In this document: in pieces, positions 54,985-61,991 of the stretch
How positions within the stretch are numbered: position 1 is the stretch's first letter
How the letters are laid out: each line of letters begins with the position of its first letter
NCBI GenBank assembly: GCA_965215165.1
Contig: CBDCCX010000006.1
Location: 744,001-808,000, forward strand
Length of the DNA: 64,000 nucleotides
Direction: 5' to 3'
Origin: JANQRZ01 sp965215165
GTDB taxonomy: Bacteria; Bacteroidota; Rhodothermia; Rhodothermales; JANQRZ01
Made by a program: the position numbers and the translations under genes
The notes under the pieces: generated by a model
Database searches by the model: none
What the model saw: the letters and a program-made list of their open reading frames with translations, nothing else
Told to the model about the DNA's origin: nothing

Positions 54985-56610
54985 ATGGCTGAGCGCTACG
55001 ATTTTCTCGTGATCGGTAGCGGGGTGGCCGGGCTGTCGTTCGCCTTGCGCGCCGCCGAGCACGGGAGCGTGGCCGTCGTCACGAAAAAGGCCTCGGCGGA
55101 GTCGAACACGAACTACGCCCAGGGCGGGATCGCAGCGGTGATGGACCCGGCGGACTCGGTCGAGGAGCACGTCCAGGACACGCTCACCGCCGGGGCCGGG
55201 CTATGCAACGAAGCCGTCGTCCGGCTCGTGGTCACCGAAGGGCCCGAGCGCGTGCGCGAGCTGATGGCCCTCGGGGCGGCCTTCGACCGCGACGACGACG
55301 GCGACCTCCACCTCGGGCGCGAGGGCGGGCACTCGGCCTCGCGCATCGTCCACGCCGCCGACATGACCGGCCGCGAGGTCGAGCGTGCGCTCCTCGCAAA
55401 AGTTCGCGCCCACGCCAGCATCGACCTGCTCGCCTATCACTTCGCCGTCGATCTGATCACCGAGCACCACCTCGGGCGGCGCGTCTCCGAGGTCTGGCCC
55501 GACCTGCACTGCTTCGGGGCCTACGTGCTCAACGAAGAGACCGGCGAAGTCGTAACGCTCCTCGCCAAAGCGACGCTCCTCGCTGCCGGCGGTGCGGGGC
55601 AGGCGTACCTCCACACCACCAACCCCGCCGTGGCGACCGGCGACGGCGTGGCGATGGCGTACCGCGCGAAGGCCCGGATCGCAAATATGGAGTTCATCCA
55701 GTTCCACCCGACCAGCCTTTTCGACTCCGGCCCGGCCTTCGGCGGGCGCAGCTTCCTCATCACCGAGGCCGTCCGCGGCGACGGCGGCCTCCTCCGCAAC
55801 CAGGCCGGCGAGCGCTTCATGCCGGCCTACGACGACCGCGCCGAGCTAGCCCCGCGCGACATCGTCGCCCGCGCCATCGACGACCAGCTCAAGCGGCGCG
55901 GCGAGGACTTCGTCTGGCTCGACATCTCCCACAAGCCCGCCGACGAGGTGCTCGGCCACTTCCCCAACATCGCCGAGACACTAGAGCAAAAGTTTGGGAT
56001 CGACATGACGGCCGAGCCGATCCCGGTCGTCCCGGCGGCGCACTACCTCTGCGGCGGCGTCGTAGTCGACACCGCCGCGCGGACGAGCATCGCCGGGCTC
56101 TTCGCGTGCGGCGAGGTGACGTGCTCCGGCCTCCACGGCGCCAACCGCCTTGCCTCGAACTCGCTTCTCGAAGCCCTCGTCTACGCCGAGCGGGCGCTCG
56201 CCCCGGCCGCCGCGTATGCCGCCGCGCACGACGTGAACACGGCCGTGCCGGAGTGGGACGAGAGCGGGACCGAGCAGCCGCAGGAGTGGGTGCTCGTCGC
56301 CCAGAACCGGCGCGAGGTGCGCCAGGTGATGAGCGCCTACGTCGGCATCGTCCGCTCGACGCTGCGCCTGGAGCGGGCTTGGCGGCGTGTCGGAATGCTC
56401 TACCAGGAGACCGAGGACTTCTACGAGCGCGCGACGGTGTCGAGCGGGCTGTGCGAGATGCGGAACCTCGTCGCCGTGGCGCACCTGATCGTCAAGTCGG
56501 CGATGCAGCGGACCGAGAGCCGGGGCCTGCACTTCATGAGCGACTTCCCCGCGCCCGACGCATCCGAGCGCCACGACACCGTGCTCGACTACGCCTTCGA
56601 GCGTGCGTGA
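54985..56610 (+). CDS. nadB: L-aspartate oxidase
   Basis: FAD enzyme that oxidises L-aspartate to iminoaspartate in de novo NAD synthesis. The 541-residue protein has FAD motif GSGVAGLSFALRA, NYAQGGIAAV, the substrate stretch EFIQFHPTSLF, and GEVTCSGLHGANRLASNSLLE with the flavin-contact Glu. The partner quinolinate synthase gene (nadA) is not in this window. Its last ~33 codons are duplicated, in diverged form, 578 bases downstream after a two-gene cassette. Confidence 0.95.
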   Translation: MAERYDFLVIGSGVAGLSFALRAAEHGSVAVVTKKASAESNTNYAQGGIAAVMDPADSVEEHVQDTLTAGAGLCNEAVVRLVVTEGPERVRELMALGAAFDRDDDGDLHLGREGGHSASRIVHAADMTGREVERALLAKVRAHASIDLLAYHFAVDLITEHHLGRRVSEVWPDLHCFGAYVLNEETGEVVTLLAKATLLAAGGAGQAYLHTTNPAVATGDGVAMAYRAKARIANMEFIQFHPTSLFDSGPAFGGRSFLITEAVRGDGGLLRNQAGERFMPAYDDRAELAPRDIVARAIDDQLKRRGEDFVWLDISHKPADEVLGHFPNIAETLEQKFGIDMTAEPIPVVPAAHYLCGGVVVDTAARTSIAGLFACGEVTCSGLHGANRLASNSLLEALVYAERALAPAAAYAAAHDVNTAVPEWDESGTEQPQEWVLVAQNRREVRQVMSAYVGIVRSTLRLERAWRRVGMLYQETEDFYERATVSSGLCEMRNLVAVAHLIVKSAMQRTESRGLHFMSDFPAPDASERHDTVLDYAFERA

Positions 56611-56653
56611 GCGCATGCGAGAAACCAAGGTGGCCGGGGCATCGTGAACCCCT

Positions 56654-56989
56654 ATGCCGATGATCGACCAGATGCAGCAGAAAGTCGAAGCTGGGCAGTT
56701 CGAGTTCTCGAAACACGCCGTGGACCAGAGCATCGTGCGGCGGATCAGCGTACAGGAGCTTCGCGAGGCCGTTGCGAGCGGCGAAGTGATCGAGGACTAC
56801 CCGGAGGACAAGTATGGTCCGAGCTGTCTCGTTTACGGCATGACCCAAGTGGGGCGTCCGCTCCACATACAGTGCAGCGATCCCTCTCGCTCAGCAGTCA
56901 AGATCATAACCGTGTACGAACCCGATCCGAACCGGTGGGCCGACTTTAGAAAACGGAGGTGGCGATGGAAGCCAATGACGAACGCTTAG
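56654..56989 (+). CDS. DUF4258 family protein, probable toxin
   Basis: A 111-residue protein with DUF4258 features: FSKHAVDQSIVRRISVQELREAVASG, a following VIEDYPEDKYGPSCLVYG and the end VYEPDPNRWADF. Members are often encoded next to YgiT/MqsA-type partners and are thought to act like mRNA-interferase-type toxins, but activity is not settled. It is followed by such a partner with a 25-base overlap. The pair has slightly lower GC and more A-rich stretches than its neighbours, consistent with transfer. Confidence 0.8.
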   Translation: MPMIDQMQQKVEAGQFEFSKHAVDQSIVRRISVQELREAVASGEVIEDYPEDKYGPSCLVYGMTQVGRPLHIQCSDPSRSAVKIITVYEPDPNRWADFRKRRWRWKPMTNA

Positions 56990-57189
56990 TCGCACAGCGT
57001 GTGCGCTACACATTGGAGCACGGGGGGCAGTTGTACGTCGTAGAAAACGTGCCCGCGCGCGTGGACAAAGAGACGGGTGAAGCGTTCTTCGCTCCCGCGA
57101 CGGTGGAGCGGTTGCAGCAGGCACTTCTCGGCAACCGGGAGCCGGACCGGGTCATCGAGACGCCGGTGTACGAGTACGATGCAGTGTGA
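56965..57189 (+). CDS. YgiT/MqsA-like antitoxin C-terminal part (zinc finger absent)
   Basis: A 74-residue protein aligned with the second half of the YgiT-type family: VRYTLEHGGQLYVVENVPARV then ETGEAFFAPATVERLQQAL. The CxxC zinc finger that usually precedes this part is absent; the N-terminus is MEANDERLVAQR instead. It could be an antitoxin reduced to its toxin-binding half. ATG 56965 was chosen; a GTG two codons upstream is possible. The stop overlaps the ATG of the duplicated nadB tail (TGATG). Confidence 0.72.
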   Translation: MEANDERLVAQRVRYTLEHGGQLYVVENVPARVDKETGEAFFAPATVERLQQALLGNREPDRVIETPVYEYDAV

Positions 57190-57290
57190 TGTGGACCGAG
57201 AGCCGGGGCCTGCACTTCATAAGCGACTTCCCCGCGCCGGACGGGGAGCCGCAGGACGCCGTCATCGAGTACGCCTTCGAGCGGGCGTGA
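57189..57290 (+). pseudogene. duplicated, diverged 3' end of nadB (33 codons)
   Basis: In-frame ORF of 33 residues starting MWTESRGLHF and ending YAFERA, aligned with the nadB C-terminus (MQRTESRGLHF ... YAFERA). The middle differs by several amino-acid changes and one fewer codon (APDGEPQDAVIEY versus APDASERHDTVLDY), so it is not a recent tandem copy. It probably came with the DUF4258/YgiT cassette when that inserted at the 3' end of nadB. Confidence 0.8.
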
Positions 57291-57299
57291 GCAGAAGAG

Positions 57300-58757
57300 T
57301 CAGCCGAGCCCCAGCTTGCGCCGGAGCGCGCCGAGCGTGAAGCGGGGGTTCTTCACCATCCACGTCACGTCGCGCCGGACGCGGTGCCAGCCGACCGGCT
57401 CGTTGAACGGGAGCTCCAGCAGCTCCGGCCACGCTCGCTGGATGACGGCCTTGTGGATGGCTCCATCGATCCGCTCCTCTGCACTCACACCGAGGAGGGC
57501 GTCGATGGCGTCGCGGCTGTTCAGCGGGTAGACGGTAGGTACCGAGCCGGCGTCGCTGAGGAGGGCCGGCGAGGCCCAGGCCCCTATGCGCTGCTCAAGG
57601 TAGAGGAGGATGAGGGTACGGACGCGGTTCCCGTTGGGGACCGAGGCGAGCCACGCCTCCGCGCTGCTGAGCACGGAAGGGACCGCCGGAGCGCCGACGC
57701 GGCTTACCAGCTCCCGCGCAGTAAGCGGCGCGTCCAGGTCGGCACGTCCCTGCCAGTACTTGGCCTTCGTAAGCGCACCCGTTGCGCCGTGTGCGAACAC
57801 TTTCTTCTCGGCTTCCCCGTCCTCGTCGATCACGCGCCCGCGCCGAGTGCCCGGCTCGTACCTCGTCCGCTTGTCGGGCATGTGCTCGGTTCGACCGCCG
57901 GCCGCGACCCAGCCCGTCCGCTCCAGCCACTCCCGCCGCTCGGCCTCCGTCGCCGGCCGCCGCTCCGCGACGGAGTGGATCAGCCCGTAGCGCCGGGCGA
58001 GCGCCTGGGCTGCTCGCACGTCCACGAGGTTCGCTCCTCGCTTGCTGGTGATGGACGTGACGAACTCCGTAGTCTCGGTGTAGGGTCGGAGCGCGGCCAG
58101 CAGCATACGCGAGTCGTAGCCGGCCGTGAGGCCGACGAGCAGGCCGGGATCGGCGAACGCCCGCGCCACCGCCCGCACAGCCGATATTACGGCCTCGGCG
58201 GCCTCCTCCAGCGTCACGCTCCCCGGCTCCGGCCCGAGGTGGTCCCGCCTGGCCTCGAACGAACCGAGGGCGAGCCGGTGATTCGGCAGCAGGCGCTGCA
58301 CCCCGCGCTTCGGGGTTAGCCCAAACGGGTACCACCCGCTGCGTGCTACCACGTCGAAAGCTGCTGCTAGCTCCTCGTCCGTTTCCGCCGGGATCAGGCC
58401 CGGTGAGGAGGCGACCATGTGTAGCTCGGCGCAGTATACAGCCGGCTGCGAAGCCACAGGGTCAGGATAGATGGCATCTGGCGTGACGAGCAGCCATCGC
58501 CCGCCGTGGGTGTACGCCACCGCGACCGGGTCGGCACCGGCAGCAAGGGCGAGTCGCTCGACAAGCCGCCCGCCGGGATCGATGGGCCAGCCGAGCAGTA
58601 CACCAGCCTCGGTGCCACCGACGGTGACGGGCACGACGGGGAGCGCGGGGTGGGCGGCGAGGTGGCGGCCGGCGACGCGGTGGGTGGTCCAACCGGGGAT
58701 GGTGACGGGCTCGGCCGAGAGGAGGTACTGCCCGGCCCAGGAAGAAAAGTCAGGCAT
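57300..58757 (-). CDS. asparagine-synthase-like protein of unknown role
   Basis: A 485-residue protein. The PP-loop-like motif TAGYDSR (211-217), where asparagine synthase has SGG-D-S, sits in LVGLTAGYDSRMLLAALRP. C-terminal elements (SVPTVYPLNSRDAIDALLG, FNEPVGWHRVRRDV) resemble the end of asparagine-synthase-related proteins found in glycan clusters of Bacteroidota. The N-terminal glutaminase domain (Cys2) is not present, so ammonia or another nucleophile must be used. Substrate unknown. The gene lies directly after the duplicated nadB tail. Confidence 0.7.
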   Translation of the reverse strand: MPDFSSWAGQYLLSAEPVTIPGWTTHRVAGRHLAAHPALPVVPVTVGGTEAGVLLGWPIDPGGRLVERLALAAGADPVAVAYTHGGRWLLVTPDAIYPDPVASQPAVYCAELHMVASSPGLIPAETDEELAAAFDVVARSGWYPFGLTPKRGVQRLLPNHRLALGSFEARRDHLGPEPGSVTLEEAAEAVISAVRAVARAFADPGLLVGLTAGYDSRMLLAALRPYTETTEFVTSITSKRGANLVDVRAAQALARRYGLIHSVAERRPATEAERREWLERTGWVAAGGRTEHMPDKRTRYEPGTRRGRVIDEDGEAEKKVFAHGATGALTKAKYWQGRADLDAPLTARELVSRVGAPAVPSVLSSAEAWLASVPNGNRVRTLILLYLEQRIGAWASPALLSDAGSVPTVYPLNSRDAIDALLGVSAEERIDGAIHKAVIQRAWPELLELPFNEPVGWHRVRRDVTWMVKNPRFTLGALRRKLGLG

Positions 58758-58843
58758 CTTGGGATACTCGCAATACTTGCAAAGAGGGCGAATGCTTTAC
58801 CGACCAAAACTACGTCGCCGTCTCTAATGTGGTGTGTGCATGG

Positions 58844-59473
58844 CTAGGCAATTTCCAAGGCTTGGTCGAGGGCGTGGACGAAGGTCTCGACGGGCTGCGC
58901 GCCGGAGAGGGCCAGGCGGCCGTCGAGGACCGTGAACGGTACGCTGGTGATGCCGTGCTGCTGCGCGAATGCTTGGCTCTCGGCCACCTCGCTTCGCCCG
59001 CTGTCGCCTGCTAGCCAGGCCGCTGCCGCATCGCAGTCGAGGCCAGCGGAGACAGCGATGGCGAGCAGGTCGTCAGGGTTGCCCAGGTCACGGCCGTCGG
59101 TGAAGTAGCCTCGGAAGAGGGCGGCGGCAGTGTCCCACTCGCGGCCGTGCGCGTGCCCGAAGAGGACGAGCCGGTGTGCGTCCTCAGTATTTGCCGCGCT
59201 CGCAATACCCTCGAAGTCGAACGCGATCCCGTCGGCTTCGGCCGCGCGCTCGACGTGGCGGAAGCCCGCGACGGCGCGGTCCCAGCCGCCGAACTTCTGC
59301 TCGGCGAACGGACGCCACGGCAGGCCCTCGGGCGGGAGCTGAGGCTGAAGCTGGAACGGTCGCCAGCGAACGGTCGCCTCCAGGTGGGGTCGCTCGGCGA
59401 GGGCGGCGAAGAGGCGGCGCTCGCCGATGTAGCACCAGGGGCAGGCGATGTCGGCGAAGACGTCGATCGTCAT
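58844..59473 (-). CDS. DsbA family oxidoreductase (FrnE-like)
   Basis: A 209-residue thioredoxin-fold protein without a signal peptide. The redox motif is CPWC at residues 11-14 (ADIACPWCYIGERR), followed by the helical insert and the cis-Pro loop VPFTVLDG. It matches the cytoplasmic FrnE/2-hydroxychromene-like branch. ATG 59473 starts the conserved TIDVFADI. The upstream purine-rich stretch GGGGGGCAAGGAG may contain its ribosome-binding site. Confidence 0.88.
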   Translation of the reverse strand: MTIDVFADIACPWCYIGERRLFAALAERPHLEATVRWRPFQLQPQLPPEGLPWRPFAEQKFGGWDRAVAGFRHVERAAEADGIAFDFEGIASAANTEDAHRLVLFGHAHGREWDTAAALFRGYFTDGRDLGNPDDLLAIAVSAGLDCDAAAAWLAGDSGRSEVAESQAFAQQHGITSVPFTVLDGRLALSGAQPVETFVHALDQALEIA

Positions 59474-59810
59474 GAAGGGGGGCAAGGAGAGGAAAGGAAA
59501 AGTGGGAGAGGCCGAGGTCAACGCAGCGCGCAGGGGAGCGTTCGGGGCCGTCCAGCTTTCACGCCGAATGCTTCACCTTTTACGCATCGTCCTGGCCGAA
59601 ACACGCTGCCGGACGCAGGGTTGACCTAGCCGTTCCGCGGGTTTGGAGCCGCCATGCTCGCACCCGTATATTCGAAGTTGCCCCGCGCACCGCCGTGCGC
59701 CTGGGCGGACGAGGGGGCCGCCGTGCCGCCTCTTTCTGTTTACGACACGTTCGTAGACGCCTGTTCGGACGCTCCGCGTCGCAGGAACGGGCGTTTTGCA
59801 TATATACCAG
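59474..59810. other. 337-base leader region of the rimP-nusA-infB operon
   Basis: No gene could be supported here. It should hold the promoters of the dsbA-like gene (leftward) and of rimP-nusA-infB (rightward); TATATT at 59663-59668 is a possible -10. Two hairpins in series at its right end (59738-59758 and 59758-59793) look regulatory. Confidence 0.5.
59758..59797 (+). terminator. terminator-like hairpin just before rimP (possible attenuator)
   Basis: CGCCTGTTC (59758-59766) pairs with GAACGGGCG (59785-59793), with an inner stem GGACGC/GCGTC, followed by TTTT (59794-59797). It lies 13 bases before the rimP ATG. A preceding hairpin GTTTACGA/TCGTAGAC (59738-59758) shares its last base with it, so the two may compete. 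Attenuation of the operon is a reasonable inference. Confidence 0.65.
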
Positions 59811-60305
59811 ATGTCCCACCCGCCTTCTTACAACCCGCAAGCCGCTGCCGCCCAGGCCCAGAACACGGACCTGCGCGGCCGCATCCGTGCGCTCGCCGAC
59901 GAGATAGCCGAGGCCGAGGGCTTCTACGTCGTCGAGGTGAACGTGCGCGGGCAGAAAGGCTCGCGCATCCTCGAGGTGTTCGTCGACGGCGACGACGGCA
60001 TCGGGACCGACGACCTCGCCCGGCTCTCGCGCAGCCTCGCCTTCCTGCTCGACACCGAGGAGGTCGTCAGCGGCAAATACTACCTCAACGTGTCGTCGCC
60101 CGGCGCGGACCGGCCGCTCCTGCTCCCTCGGCAGTACCCGCAGCACGTCGGCCGCGCCTTCGAGGTCACGACCCACGACGGCACCGTCCGCACCGGCACC
60201 CTGGCCGCCGTCGGCGACGAGCACGTCGAGATCGAGACCGGCGGCCGGACCGAACGCGTCGCCTTTGCAGACGTGGCCGAGGCCCGTGTCCGCTTGCCCT
60301 GGTAG
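59811..60305 (+). CDS. rimP: ribosome maturation factor RimP
   Basis: A 164-residue 30S maturation factor. The N-terminal domain has VVEVNVRGQKGSRILEVFVDGDDGI and the junction NVSSPGADRPL, typical of RimP; the C-terminal SH3-like domain follows (VGRAFEVTTHDGTV, EARVRLPW). ATG 59811 directly precedes the conserved part; the Pro/Gln/Ala-rich start (about 25 residues) is an extension. It leads the classical rimP-nusA-infB order. Confidence 0.94.
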   Translation: MSHPPSYNPQAAAAQAQNTDLRGRIRALADEIAEAEGFYVVEVNVRGQKGSRILEVFVDGDDGIGTDDLARLSRSLAFLLDTEEVVSGKYYLNVSSPGADRPLLLPRQYPQHVGRAFEVTTHDGTVRTGTLAAVGDEHVEIETGGRTERVAFADVAEARVRLPW

Positions 60306-60359
60306 CACTGAACCGGCCACTGAACCGGTAGCACCGACCACGAATAACTCCCGACTGTC

Positions 60360-61868
60360 ATGCAGAGCACCGAGCTTGTTTCCGCCTTCGCCGAGATCGC
60401 GCGCGAGAAAGACGTGGACCGCGACACCCTCCAGCTCATCCTGGAGGACACCTTCCGCGCCATGATCCGCAAGCGCTACGGGGCCGACGACAGCTTCGAG
60501 ATCATCTTCAACCCCGACAACGGCGACATCCAGATCATCCACATCCAGGAGGTCGTGGACGACATGAACCTCGAGGACCCCGTCACCCAGATCGAGCTGT
60601 CCGACGCGCTCAAGATCGAGGACGACTACGAGGTCGAGGACGAGGTGGCCTCCACGATCCAGGTGATGGACTTCGGGCGGCGCACCATCCAGATGGCGCT
60701 CCAGACCTTCCGCCAGCGCATCCGCGACATCGAGAAGGAGAACATCTATAAAGAGTACTCCGAGCTGGTCGGCGAGATCGTCGTCGGCGAGGTCTACCAG
60801 ATGCGCCGCCGCGAGGTGCTCGTGCTCCACAACCGGACCGAGCTGCTGCTGCCGCGCGAGGGCCAGATCTACAAGGACCGCTACCGCAAGGGCGACATGC
60901 TCCGCGCCGTCGTCCACCGGGCCGAGGAGGAGACCGGCAACGCGCCCCAGGTCCAGATCAGCCGCACCTCGCCGGTCTTCATCGAGCGGCTGTTCGAGCT
61001 CGAGGTGCCCGAGATCTACGACGGCATCGTCGAGATCAAGAAGGTCGAGCGCGAGCCGGGCGACCGGGCCAAGGTGGCCGTCGTCAGCTACGACGACCGC
61101 GTGGACCCCGTCGGCGCGTGCGTCGGCGTCAAGGGCTCGCGCATCCACGCCGTCGTCCGCGAGCTCTCGAACGAGAACATCGACGTAATCCCCTGGACCG
61201 ACGACATCATCGAGTTCATCAAGCGCTCGCTCGCGCCGGCCAAGCCCGTCGCCGTGGAGCTCAACGACGACCTCGATCCGCCGCGCGCGCGCGTCACCGT
61301 CCCGGCCGAGGAGGTCTCGCTCGCCATCGGCCGCGGCGGGCAGAACATCCGCCTCGCCTCGCGCATCACCGGCTACGAGATCGACGTCTACCGCGACATC
61401 GCCGAGGACGAGGAGGACGTCGAGATCGAGGAGTTCGCCGACGTGCTCCCGGCCGACGTGATCGAGCAGCTCAAGAACATCGGCTGCGACACGGCCAAGG
61501 CGGTCCTCGAGCTCTCCGCCCCGGAGCTGGCCCGGCGCTCCGGGCTGGAGGAGGAGCAGACCGAGAAGATTCTGCTGCTGATGAACGCCGAGTTCACGAG
61601 CGCCGAGGAAGCCGCCAAGGCCGACCCCGAAGCGGTCAACCCCGAGGCGGCCGACCCCGAAACCGAGAGCGTCGAAGCCGAGAGCATCGAAGCCCAGAAC
61701 GCCGCCGCCCCGGCCGAGTCCACAGACGCCAACGCCACAGACGAAGCAGAGCTGACCGACGAGGCCGGCCCAGAGGCTGCCAGCGAAGACGAGGAGGCGG
61801 GCGAAGACGCCGAGCAAACCCTCGTCGGGGCCGGAGCCGACGAGCCCGAAGCCGAGCGTGAAGGCTGA
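60360..61868 (+). CDS. nusA: transcription termination/antitermination factor NusA
   Basis: A 502-residue RNA-polymerase-binding factor. Order: N-terminal RNAP-binding domain (about 1-130), S1 domain (about 135-200, EIVVGEVYQM...LLLPREGQIYKDRYRKGD), two KH domains (GVKGSRIHAVVREL and GRGGQNIRLASRITGYEI), then a helical part and an acidic, Ala/Glu-rich tail from about residue 415 (EAANPE-type repeats). It stands 54 bases after rimP in the conserved operon. The acidic tail is unusual in length and composition but common in high-GC relatives. Confidence 0.96.
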   Translation: MQSTELVSAFAEIAREKDVDRDTLQLILEDTFRAMIRKRYGADDSFEIIFNPDNGDIQIIHIQEVVDDMNLEDPVTQIELSDALKIEDDYEVEDEVASTIQVMDFGRRTIQMALQTFRQRIRDIEKENIYKEYSELVGEIVVGEVYQMRRREVLVLHNRTELLLPREGQIYKDRYRKGDMLRAVVHRAEEETGNAPQVQISRTSPVFIERLFELEVPEIYDGIVEIKKVEREPGDRAKVAVVSYDDRVDPVGACVGVKGSRIHAVVRELSNENIDVIPWTDDIIEFIKRSLAPAKPVAVELNDDLDPPRARVTVPAEEVSLAIGRGGQNIRLASRITGYEIDVYRDIAEDEEDVEIEEFADVLPADVIEQLKNIGCDTAKAVLELSAPELARRSGLEEEQTEKILLLMNAEFTSAEEAAKADPEAVNPEAADPETESVEAESIEAQNAAAPAESTDANATDEAELTDEAGPEAASEDEEAGEDAEQTLVGAGADEPEAEREG

Positions 61869-61911
61869 GCCCGCCCGTTGCCGTATTTTCTTTCTGAACC
61901 CCCGCATCGTA

Positions 61912-61934
61912 GGAGGGAACCCCGGTCCCTCCTG
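61912..61934. other. hairpin between nusA and infB
   Basis: AGGAGGGA (61912-61919) and TCCCTCCT (61927-61934) form a perfect 8-bp stem with a 7-base loop. No T-run follows. The left arm is Shine-Dalgarno-like but 72 bases before the infB ATG, so a structural or mRNA-processing role is possible. Confidence 0.5.
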
Positions 61935-61991
61935 TGCCGAAGTACCTAAGCCTACCGCGGCCCCGCCGCCGCTCCCTACGCATCCCCCTGC

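Noticed and set aside
57189..57290. Assembly duplication of the nadB end
   Set aside because: The two copies differ at many bases and by one codon, which an assembly artefact would not produce.
61912..61934. Terminator between nusA and infB
   Set aside because: Perfect stem but no T-run, and splitting this conserved operon is unlikely; listed only as a hairpin.
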